DNA of 12,010 bases from Pseudodesulfovibrio sp. (GTDB lineage Bacteria > Desulfobacterota > Desulfovibrionia > Desulfovibrionales > Desulfovibrionaceae), in the NCBI GenBank assembly GCA_022712815.1, contig JAFLJW010000013.1, positions 1 through 12,010 of the forward strand, in the 5' to 3' direction. The position numbers were made by a program, and so were the translations under genes. The notes under the pieces were generated by a model. The model searched no databases and was not told the origin of the DNA. It saw only the letters and a list, made by a program, of their open reading frames with translations. Positions 6,309 through 12,010 of this stretch are shown piece by piece (position 1 is the stretch's first letter; each line of letters begins with the position of its first letter).

Positions 6309-7289
6309 TTGGGACGCAGAAAAAAGAAACGGTTTGTCAGAAACATACCAAAAGCAGTGCTTTTCAAGCCTCAGGGTGTCCCCATGCGGGAGCTGGAGAG
6401 ACAAGTGATCTCCATCGAAGGATTTGAAGCCCTGAGACTTGTGGACTGCGAAGGTATGCAACAGCAAGAGGCCTCGGACCTGATGGGCGTTTCCCGCCCA
6501 ACTCTCAGCAGAGTGCTGTCCGAAGCCAGAAAAGCCGTGGCCACGGCCCTGTCAAAGGGCTGGGCGATCCAGATCGAGGGAGGCGAATACCATTGCCTTT
6601 CGGAACCATGCCCCAAGAAATACTCTGAGTCGGAAACAACCATAACAACCGGAGGTAACACTATGCCCGGTTTTAACGGAACAGGTCAACGCGGAAGCGG
6701 AACAGGTCGTGGGCAACGCAGGCAAGGCTGCGGTCAGGGCGGCGGTCAGGGGCAGGGCAGAGGCCTTGGTCAGGGCGGCGGTCAGGGAAGCGGCATTGGT
6801 CGCGGTCTGGGCCGGGGCATGGCTGCCGGTCAAGGCGGCGGTCAAGCCAACCTGCGTCAACCCCAGAGCGGCAGTACCGTAACAAAATCCACTCTCCCTA
6901 AAACAAAAGGATCAACAGTGACAAAAGTAGCAGTATCAAGCGAAGGCCCGACCCTGGACCACCGTGTGGACCCTCGCTTTGGCAGAGCCGCAGGCTTTGT
7001 GGTCGTGGACGTGACAACCATGGAATTTAAATATGTGGACAACGGATCATCTCAGGCCATGGCGCAGGGAGCCGGGATTCAGGCGGCTGAAACAGCAGCC
7101 AATGCCGGAGCGCAAGTCGTCCTGACCGGCTCTGTCGGTCCCAAGGCGTTCAACGCCCTCTCGGCTGCGGGAATAAACGTCGGTCAGAATGTCGGCGGCA
7201 TGACCGTCCGCGAGGCCGTGGAGAAATTCAAGAATGGAGAAGTCGAAATGGCGGACGCGCCCAACTCCCAGGGGAGAAGCGGAAAGTGA
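6309..7289 (+). CDS. DUF134 / Gly-Gln-rich / NifX-family fusion protein
   Basis: A 326-residue protein in three parts. Residues 1-100 are a DUF134 helix-turn-helix domain (GFEALRLVDCEGMQQQEASDLMGVSRPTLSRVLSEARK), a predicted DNA-binding module. Residues 119-200 begin MPGFNGTGQRGSGTGRGQ and are Gly/Gln/Arg-rich, like the small DUF5320 proteins. Residues 204-326 are a NifX/NafY/MTH1175-type domain (VAVSSEGPTLDHRVDPRFGRAAGF), which binds Mo- or Fe-S-type clusters in its family. The start is TTG at 6309 because TAGGAG precedes it by 6 nt; the ATG at 6304 is out of frame. Two internal in-frame starts with good ribosome binding sites stand at the domain joints (6663 and 6918), so shorter products are possible. 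It overlaps the next gene by 4 nt (GTGA). A role as cluster-sensing regulator or cluster carrier is plausible but unproved. Confidence 0.85.
   Translation: MGRRKKKRFVRNIPKAVLFKPQGVPMRELERQVISIEGFEALRLVDCEGMQQQEASDLMGVSRPTLSRVLSEARKAVATALSKGWAIQIEGGEYHCLSEPCPKKYSESETTITTGGNTMPGFNGTGQRGSGTGRGQRRQGCGQGGGQGQGRGLGQGGGQGSGIGRGLGRGMAAGQGGGQANLRQPQSGSTVTKSTLPKTKGSTVTKVAVSSEGPTLDHRVDPRFGRAAGFVVVDVTTMEFKYVDNGSSQAMAQGAGIQAAETAANAGAQVVLTGSVGPKAFNALSAAGINVGQNVGGMTVREAVEKFKNGEVEMADAPNSQGRSGK
6651..6665 (+). promoter_or_regulatory. internal ribosome binding site and ATG inside the fusion gene
   Basis: GGAGG (6651-6655), 7-nt spacing, then ATG at 6663, in frame (codon 119). The product would start MPGFNGTGQRGSG, the usual opening of DUF5320-like small proteins, and run 208 residues through the NifX domain. 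This is a better initiation site than the TTG of the full gene. Confidence 0.65.
6732..6847 (+). repeat. Gly-Gln coding repeat, three copies
   Basis: A 20-nt unit encoding GQGGGQG occurs identically at 6732-6751 and 6768-6787, and once more with two changes at 6828-6847 (GQGGGQA). Offsets are 36 and 60 bp, both multiples of three, so the frame is kept. It forms the low-complexity linker between the DUF134 and NifX domains. Confidence 0.8.
6906..6920 (+). promoter_or_regulatory. second internal ribosome binding site and GTG at the NifX domain
   Basis: AAAGGA precedes an in-frame GTG (6918, codon 204) by 6 nt. The product, starting VTKVAVSSEGPTLDHRVD, would be exactly a free-standing NifX-family protein of 123 residues. 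The site is good but GTG inside a coding frame can be chance. Confidence 0.4.
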
Positions 7290-8179
7290 TTTACGCCATT
7301 GCAAGCGGCAAAGGTGGGACCGGCAAAACCACCTTGGCCGCTTCGCTCATTACCTTATGGGATGGCCCGGTCACCGCAGTGGACCTTGATGTCGAGGAAC
7401 CAAACCTCCATCTTTTCCTCAATCCGCAGGAACTCAGCTCACAAAAGGCATTCGTCGAAGTGCCGGAGGTGGACGAGGCCAAATGCACCCTGTGCCGCGC
7501 CTGTTCCGAGCTTTGCCAGTTCAAGGCGATCTCCGTCATGGGCGACCTGCTCCTGACATTCCCGGAGATGTGCCACGGCTGCGGAGGCTGCTTTGCCGTG
7601 TGTCCTGAAGATGCCCTTTTCCCAAGCAAACGGGAACTGGGCGAGGTCATAAGCGGTAAAGTCGGAGATATCGACTTCATCATGGGTTGCCTGCGGATAG
7701 GCGAAGCCATGAGCCCACCGCTCATGACTCAGGTCAAGAAAATCCTGAATCAAAACACTGGTGGAGACGTGATAATCGACGCTCCTCCCGGCGTGAGCTG
7801 CCCTGCCATCAGCGCGGTCATCGACTCGGACTGCATCGTGCTCGTGACCGAGCCGACCCCCTTTGGATTCCATGATTTCAAGCTCGCCTGGGAAGCCTTC
7901 GCACCCCTTGGCAAACCCATGGGAGCAGTCATCAACCGGGCTGGTATCGGCGACGATTCCGTACAGCTCTTCTGCCGCAAAAACGGTATCCCCATCTGGG
8001 CCGAAATCCCCTATGACCGCGCAATAGCCGAGGCATATTCGCGGGGAGAGGTCGTGGTTCAGACAGTAAAATCTCTTCGTGAGACATTCGCGCGCTTGCA
8101 ACAAAGAATGAAGGACGCGGCCAATGCTGCAAATCAGGAGACTGGCCGGGCCATGAGTACGGAGGTGCACCATGCATGA
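7286..8179 (+). CDS. MinD/ParA-like ATPase with ferredoxin insert (orp-type, first copy)
   Basis: P-loop SIMIBI ATPase of 297 residues with a built-in dicluster ferredoxin. SGKGGTGKTT (residues 8-17) is the deviant Walker A with the signature lysine. DLDVEEPNLHLFL (33-45) is the switch I region and VIIDAPPGVSC the Walker B/switch II region. Between them stand C67, C70, C73, C77 (CTLCRACSELC) and C96, C99, C102, C106 (CHGCGGCFAVCP), enough for two [4Fe-4S] clusters. This architecture is that of DVU2103/DVU2104 in the D. vulgaris orp locus, which associate with the orange protein. The start is GTG at 7286, overlapping the stop of the fusion gene by 4 nt; GGGGAG lies 9 nt upstream. It overlaps the next ATPase gene by 8 nt. 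It is expected to be cytoplasmic and to act with the second copy, perhaps as a heterodimer. Confidence 0.93.
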   Translation: MIYAIASGKGGTGKTTLAASLITLWDGPVTAVDLDVEEPNLHLFLNPQELSSQKAFVEVPEVDEAKCTLCRACSELCQFKAISVMGDLLLTFPEMCHGCGGCFAVCPEDALFPSKRELGEVISGKVGDIDFIMGCLRIGEAMSPPLMTQVKKILNQNTGGDVIIDAPPGVSCPAISAVIDSDCIVLVTEPTPFGFHDFKLAWEAFAPLGKPMGAVINRAGIGDDSVQLFCRKNGIPIWAEIPYDRAIAEAYSRGEVVVQTVKSLRETFARLQQRMKDAANAANQETGRAMSTEVHHA

Positions 8180-9047
8180 AATCGTCATCATAAGCGGCAA
8201 GGGAGGCGCGGGAAAAACATCCATCGCCGGCGCATTTGCGCAACTGGCGGAGAATGCCATCCTGTGCGACCTCGATGTCGATGCCCCGGACCTGCACCTG
8301 CTCCTGGCTCCAAAGAATCTACTTCAAACCGAATTTAGGTCAGGCAATGAGGCCATTATCGACCTCAACCGATGCGACCGCTGCGGCCTGTGCGCTTCGG
8401 TGTGTAAATTCGATGCCATCGAACTCACCCAGCGCGGATTTCAGGTTGCCCCGATTCGTTGTGAAGGGTGCAAGGTCTGTGTCGAGCTCTGCCCGGCAGA
8501 TGCCATTGATTTCCCTGAAAGGCATTGTGGCAGTTGGTATATCTCGACTACCCGGTTCGGCACCATGGTCCATGCTCAACTCTTTCCCGGCCAGGAAAAC
8601 TCCGGGCGACTGGTCACGCTGCTCAAACAAAAAGCTAGAGAAATCGCGGAGCACGATGGATACGAACTCATGCTTTGTGACGGCGCACCAGGTATCGGTT
8701 GTCCGGTCATCAGCTCCATGGCCGGTACAGACCTCGCCGTGGTCGTCACCGAACCGACCCCATCGGGACGGCACGATCTGGAACGGGTCGCCAAGCTCTG
8801 CGATCAATTCAAGACCAAGGTGGTCGTGATCATAAACAAATGCGACCTCAATTCTGATCAGGCCGCACAAATAGAGGAGTTTTGCAAGGCGAACGGATAT
8901 CCTGTGATCTGCCATTTCCCGCACGATCACGCCGTGACAAAAGCCATGGTCAAGGGACAGGTCATTACGGAATATGACAGCGGACCAGCCAGTCAGTTGC
9001 TGGAAGCCGCCTGGAAAAACATGCTCAACATCTTACATGCAAACTAG
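8172..9047 (+). CDS. MinD/ParA-like ATPase with ferredoxin insert (orp-type, second copy)
   Basis: Paralogue of the preceding gene, 291 residues. The deviant Walker A is SGKGGAGKTS (8-17), then CDLDVDAPDLHLLL (32-45) and LMLCDGAPGIGCPV. The ferredoxin insert carries C68, C71, C74, C78 (CDRCGLCASVC) and C97, C100, C103, C107 (CEGCKVCVELCP). It differs from the first copy by a longer stretch after the ferredoxin part (CGSWYISTTRFGTMVHAQLFPGQENSG). GGAGGT at 8161-8166 stands 5 nt before the ATG, an excellent ribosome binding site placed inside the end of the upstream gene. Adjacent, overlapping paralogous ATPases suggest an obligate pair. In the family such proteins use ATP to load or move Fe-S or mixed-metal clusters; the substrate here is inferred to be the neighbouring NifX/ORP proteins. 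Confidence 0.93.
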   Translation: MHEIVIISGKGGAGKTSIAGAFAQLAENAILCDLDVDAPDLHLLLAPKNLLQTEFRSGNEAIIDLNRCDRCGLCASVCKFDAIELTQRGFQVAPIRCEGCKVCVELCPADAIDFPERHCGSWYISTTRFGTMVHAQLFPGQENSGRLVTLLKQKAREIAEHDGYELMLCDGAPGIGCPVISSMAGTDLAVVVTEPTPSGRHDLERVAKLCDQFKTKVVVIINKCDLNSDQAAQIEEFCKANGYPVICHFPHDHAVTKAMVKGQVITEYDSGPASQLLEAAWKNMLNILHAN

Positions 9048-9238
9048 GACGTGTAGACAATTGGATGCCCCACAAGTTTGAGCAAGGATTTCAAGGGACA
9101 AAGCGGAAAAAATGAATCGCAGGCGTAACTATAGATGCGTCAAGAGTCATTTTCCTCTGATAACGCAGTCCTTTGTAGTCCTTGCCAAACGAACAGATAG
9201 ATGATTGTCCACACGCCCTCAACCTTAAGGAGATTTAT

Positions 9239-9646
9239 ATGAATACTCTCGTCGCTATACCGTCCGCCCTTCCCGGCGGTCTGGATGCAACGGTGGATGC
9301 CCATTTCGGACACTGCGCGATCTACACATTGGTGGAAATCGAAGAAGACCAGATCAAAGATGTCAGAACATTGGCCCCTGTGGCGCATGAGTCCGGAGGC
9401 TGCATGGCCCCGGTCAACCATCTGGCATCAAACAATGTCAAGGCTCTCATTTCAGGTGGCATGGGTTTTCGCCCTCTGGTCGGATTCAACGAAGTCGGCA
9501 TTGACGTCTTCCACGGCAACGGAGCACCAACTGTAGGTTCGGCGGTCAAGGCATTCATGAAAGACAGTCTGCCCAAGTTCTCCCCGGAACATACCTGCGG
9601 AGGCGGAACCGACCACGGTGACGGAGATTGCGGCAACCACAACTAA
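9239..9646 (+). CDS. ORP-like NifB/NifX-family metal-cluster-binding protein
   Basis: A 135-residue protein of the MTH1175/NifX fold (dinitrogenase iron-molybdenum cofactor family), the family of the Desulfovibrio orange protein that holds a Mo-Cu-sulfide cluster. Key segments are GGLDATVDAHFGHC (13-26), the ESGGCMAP loop (51-58, where cluster ligation occurs in family members), ALISGGMGFRPLVGFNEVGIDVF and VGSAVKAF. The last 20 residues are a Cys/His/Asp/Gly tail (HTCGGG, DHGDGDCGNHN), a possible metal-binding extension. The ATG at 9239 is chosen because AAGGAG lies 6 nt upstream; the longer reading from 9182 has no such site. It sits 191 nt after the second ATPase and is followed by a strong terminator. 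It is paralogous to the C-terminal domain of the 6309 fusion. Confidence 0.88.
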   Translation: MNTLVAIPSALPGGLDATVDAHFGHCAIYTLVEIEEDQIKDVRTLAPVAHESGGCMAPVNHLASNNVKALISGGMGFRPLVGFNEVGIDVFHGNGAPTVGSAVKAFMKDSLPKFSPEHTCGGGTDHGDGDCGNHN

Positions 9647-9674
9647 AATATGTGAATCCGTGAACTGAAAAGTG

Positions 9675-9723
9675 AACGAATGTCCGGCCACCAATATTCT
9701 GGGGCTGGACATTCGTTTCGTTT
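9675..9723 (+). terminator. rho-independent terminator after the ORP-like gene
   Basis: AACGAATGTCC (9675-9685) pairs perfectly over 11 bp with GGACATTCGTT (9707-9717), with an extra GCC/GGC pairing inside, and TTTCGTTT follows. It ends the metal-cluster operon and lies within a possible N-terminal extension of the next ORF, arguing for that gene's later start. Confidence 0.88.
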
Positions 9724-9884
9724 GGAAGCGTAAAAATCAGCCAGAAGCCACGCTGAACAGGAATCATCCGCAGGAATTGATTCTGCATCCGCACTTTATT
9801 TTTCCACCGCAGACTGGTAGGAAGAATCGAATCGGACGCAATCGGGCATCCGGTCAAGCAAGGCCCCTCTCAAGCCGCCCGGAC

Positions 9885-10526
9885 ATGAGCACGAACGACA
9901 CATCAGACATCGCAGCCGAGCAGTATATCTCTCCGCTCCCGCCGCCTCCCTTAGTGGCCTTTGATCCGAGCCTCAGAGTCCCGGACGATGAGCAGTGCGC
10001 CGAGTACTGGACACGATTTTCCATGCTTGAGAACGTGGCCGAGCACAGCCAGAAGGTAGCGATGATCGCCACCTTCCTTGCCGCACGAGCCAGAAAAATG
10101 GGCCTGAATGTCGATGTGCCGACCGTCCGCGCCTCGGCCCTGCTGCACGATATTGCCAAGACCTACTGCATCCGTCACGGCGGCAATCACAGTCAGCTCG
10201 GCGGTGCCTGGGCCATGGAACTGACGGGCAACCCGGTCATATCATCAGGGGTAACCCATCACGTACACTGGCCCTTTGAGCTTGATCTCACCAAATATTT
10301 CACCCCCCTGGCCGTGATCTACGCGGACAAACGCGTCAATCACACCGAGCTGGTATCGATCAGACAGAGATTTGAGGATCTGGTCATACGATACGGCATA
10401 CCGCTGGGTCTCAGGGACAAGATCAAGGCCACGGAAGATCAGGCACTGGCACTGGAAAAACTGTTATGCGACACACTTGAGGTAGACCTGAATGAATGTG
10501 ATTTTGATAGCGGGCGGCTGGTCTGA
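9885..10526 (+). CDS. HD-domain phosphohydrolase-like protein
   Basis: A 213-residue soluble protein with the HD metal-dependent phosphohydrolase motifs: H54 (NVAEHSQKVA), the H88-D89 doublet (ALLHDIAKTYC), H102 (GGNHSQLGG), H125/H126 (SSGVTHHVHWP) and D148 (VIYADKRV). The set of ligands is complete, so it should be catalytic; substrate unknown (nucleotides are common in this superfamily). The ATG at 9885 has no clear Shine-Dalgarno sequence. The frame stays open back to 9672, but that stretch spans the terminator at 9675-9723 and reads as non-family sequence. A Pro-rich segment (SPLPPPPLV) lies at 16-24. The gene overlaps the ddl start by 35 nt, so the two are translationally linked. Confidence 0.85.
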   Translation: MSTNDTSDIAAEQYISPLPPPPLVAFDPSLRVPDDEQCAEYWTRFSMLENVAEHSQKVAMIATFLAARARKMGLNVDVPTVRASALLHDIAKTYCIRHGGNHSQLGGAWAMELTGNPVISSGVTHHVHWPFELDLTKYFTPLAVIYADKRVNHTELVSIRQRFEDLVIRYGIPLGLRDKIKATEDQALALEKLLCDTLEVDLNECDFDSGRLV

Positions 10527-11406
10527 CGAACGGGAAGTGTCCCTTTCAGGAGCCAAAAAAATCCACTCTGCCCTCATTGAACTGGGGCATGATGTCACCC
10601 TTTTCGACCCGGCCCTTGATTTCAGGAACCTGCTCACAGTTGCCAAAAACGCGGACTTCGCGTTCATCAACCTGCATGGCACACCGGGTGAGGACGGACT
10701 GATTCAGGCCGTGCTCGAAAAAGGAGATTGCCCGTATCAGGGCGCAGGCCCCGCAGCCTCTTATCTGACCCTGAACAAAGCCGCCTCCAAACAAGTCTTT
10801 ACGGACAAGGGCATCAACACCCCGGACTGGCAATTCGTCACGTGCATACAAGGCGTAAACACGCCGCTTGAACTCGATCTGCCAGTTTTCGTCAAGCCCA
10901 ACAAGGGCGGCTCCAGCCTCGGCATGAGTCTGGTCAAAAAAGCGGAAGACCTTCCGGCTGCACTGGAAAAAGTCTTCGCCATGTGCCAGTCCGCATTGAT
11001 CGAGACATTCATTCCCGGCGTCGAGCTGACCTGTGCCATTTTGGGCGAAAAGCCATTGCCCCTGATCATGATCACCCCAAAGAGCGATGCCGAATTCTTC
11101 GATTACGAAAACAAGTATGCGGCCGATGGGGCAGAGGAAATCTGCCCGGCCCCGGTGGACGACTCCATCACCCGGTCCATACAGGAGCAGACTCTAACCG
11201 CTCACAAGGCACTCGGCCTGACCGGCTACAGCCGGGGCGATTTCATCATGGCCCAGGACGGCACCATCTACCTGCTTGAGGTCAATACCCTGCCCGGCAT
11301 GACACCCACTAGTCTGCTGCCGCGTGCCGCGAAACACATTGGCCTTTCCTTTGCCGATCTCATTGAAGAACTGATCCGCCTCGGCATTGAAGCGAGGGGC
11401 AACTAG
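10492..11406 (+). CDS. ddl: D-alanine--D-alanine ligase
   Basis: ATP-grasp ligase making D-Ala-D-Ala for peptidoglycan precursors in the cytoplasm, 304 residues as usual for Ddl. Motifs are GGWSDEREVSLSG at 8-20 (E13 binds the first D-Ala), INLHGTPGEDGLIQ (59-72), VKPNKGGSSLGMS (134-146, ATP lysine K135 and the glycine-rich loop), SRGDFIM with metal ligand D250, and LEVNTLPGMTPTSLLP (262-277, metal ligands E263 and N265). GAGG lies 9 nt before the ATG within the end of the HD gene. The next gene starts 1 nt after its stop, making a tight envelope operon. Confidence 0.96.
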   Translation: MNVILIAGGWSDEREVSLSGAKKIHSALIELGHDVTLFDPALDFRNLLTVAKNADFAFINLHGTPGEDGLIQAVLEKGDCPYQGAGPAASYLTLNKAASKQVFTDKGINTPDWQFVTCIQGVNTPLELDLPVFVKPNKGGSSLGMSLVKKAEDLPAALEKVFAMCQSALIETFIPGVELTCAILGEKPLPLIMITPKSDAEFFDYENKYAADGAEEICPAPVDDSITRSIQEQTLTAHKALGLTGYSRGDFIMAQDGTIYLLEVNTLPGMTPTSLLPRAAKHIGLSFADLIEELIRLGIEARGN

Positions 11407-11407
11407 C

Positions 11408-12010
11408 ATGGGCCAAAAGAGCATCAGCGCGGCCCTGACTATCTATAATCTCGGCTGGAAAGCCGCTCTCCCGCTGCTCAGACTCAACCACCGCCTGAAA
11501 GATGGATGGGACCAGCGAACCCTGATCGGCGGCCTGCCCGCCCCGGCGCACCTCTGGATACAGGCGGCCAGCGGCGGCGAGGCATATCTGGCATGGGAAG
11601 TCCTCAAGACGCTCAAATCCCCTTTGAAGGAAACCCTGCGCGTACTGGTCACCACCAATACATTACAGGGGTACGAAACCCTCACCCGCGCCGCAGACGA
11701 CATCAACAACCGCACATCCGGCCTGGCTGTCCAGCCATGGTATTTCCCCTTTGATTCGCCGGACATCATGAACCGGATGATGGCCCATGTGCAGCCCACT
11801 GCGGCCCTGATTCTGGAAACCGAAATCTGGCCGGGGTTCCTGAACGCCTGCAAACAGCATGGCGTCAAAGTCCTGCTCGCCAATGGCCGGATGACCACCA
11901 AGAGTCTGGGCGGCTATCTGGCCTGGCCCGGCCTGTTCCGCCATCTTGGACCAAACCGCATCATGGCCGTGTCCGAAACCGACGGCAGACGCTTTGGCAC
12001 CCTGTTCGGG
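11408..12010 (+). CDS. waaA: 3-deoxy-D-manno-octulosonic acid transferase (partial, 5' part)
   Basis: Kdo transferase WaaA/KdtA moves Kdo from CMP-Kdo to lipid A precursors at the inner face of the cytoplasmic membrane, so the organism makes lipopolysaccharide. The window holds the first 201 codons, open to the right edge. Seen are an N-terminal hydrophobic segment (ALTIYNLGWKAALPLL, 9-24) that would anchor it, HLWIQAASGGEAYLAW (48-63) with the putative catalytic base E58 (usual family text is HAASVGE, here QAASGGE), ALILETEIWPGFL (133-145) and LLANGRMTTKS (156-166). GAGGGG lies 8 nt before the ATG. It is 1 nt from the ddl stop. The second half, with the CMP-Kdo site, is not in view. Confidence 0.93.
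   Translation, partial: MGQKSISAALTIYNLGWKAALPLLRLNHRLKDGWDQRTLIGGLPAPAHLWIQAASGGEAYLAWEVLKTLKSPLKETLRVLVTTNTLQGYETLTRAADDINNRTSGLAVQPWYFPFDSPDIMNRMMAHVQPTAALILETEIWPGFLNACKQHGVKVLLANGRMTTKSLGGYLAWPGLFRHLGPNRIMAVSETDGRRFGTLFG

Noticed and set aside
6183..6467. Minus-strand ORF of 94 codons before hypD, considered as a possible hypC
   Set aside because: HypC starts with a conserved MC-x-(A/G)-(I/V)-P motif, which is absent; the ORF overlaps the cluster promoter and DUF134 start.
6732..6847. Repeats considered as a CRISPR-like or DNA-level repeat array
   Set aside because: They are in-frame Gly-Gln codons within an ORF, with spacing in multiples of three and only three copies.
7439..8260. 273-codon minus-strand ORF opposite the first ATPase
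   Set aside because: Shadow of a gene with clear Walker and ferredoxin motifs.
9112..9204. 30-codon ORF between the second ATPase and the ORP-like gene
   Set aside because: Only a weak GGA upstream, unusual Arg-rich composition and no recognised family; kept as a remark, not called as a gene.
9672..9884. N-terminal extension of the HD-domain protein
   Set aside because: It begins at the foot of the terminator hairpin at 9675-9723 and the added residues look non-coding; the ATG at 9885 is preferred.

Overview
The window looks like chromosomal DNA of an anaerobic Gram-negative bacterium, most likely a sulfate reducer of the Desulfovibrionaceae (Desulfovibrio or Pseudodesulfovibrio type). The reasons are a Kdo transferase (lipopolysaccharide synthesis), [NiFe]-hydrogenase maturation genes, a CheV chemotaxis protein, and a cluster resembling the orange protein (ORP) operons known from Desulfovibrio. 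No phage, insertion sequence or CRISPR array was seen. The organism assignment is inference.

Layout. (1) Positions 1-278, minus strand: a tRNA operon in the order Thr(TGT), Tyr(GTA), Gly(TCC), with Gly cut by the window edge and a recognisable promoter at 383-410. The order is that of the thrU-tyrU-glyT-tufB operon, so tuf may follow outside the window. (2) 586-2762, plus strand: a tRNA-dihydrouridine synthase, then a CheV protein with an unusual charged insert, ended by a hairpin terminator. (3) 2770-3811, minus strand: a MarR-family regulator and a small cysteine-motif protein (C_GCAxxG_C_C type). The same palindrome, TTGCCYAGGCAA, stands in front of each, so they look like a self-regulated pair. 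(4) 3832-5985, minus strand: hypD and hypE with a terminator; hypC is not beside them. (5) 5986-6308: a long AT-rich divergent intergenic region with palindromes and a sigma70-like promoter for the rightward cluster.

(6) 6309-9723, plus strand: the most interesting part. One long ORF fuses a DUF134 helix-turn-helix domain, a Gly/Gln-rich segment like the small DUF5320 proteins, and a NifX/NafY-type metal-cluster-binding domain. Two good internal ribosome binding sites with in-frame starts lie exactly at the domain boundaries. It overlaps two successive MinD/ParA-like ATPases, each carrying an eight-cysteine ferredoxin insert, and a stand-alone ORP-like NifX-family protein with a Cys/His tail and a strong terminator follows. 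By analogy to the D. vulgaris orp genes these proteins probably handle a metal-sulfur cluster. Here a DUF134 domain fused to a cluster-binding domain may take the place of the sigma54 activator of the D. vulgaris locus.

(7) 9885-12010, plus strand: an HD-domain phosphohydrolase, D-alanine--D-alanine ligase, and the start of Kdo transferase WaaA, tightly packed as a cell-envelope operon that runs off the right edge.
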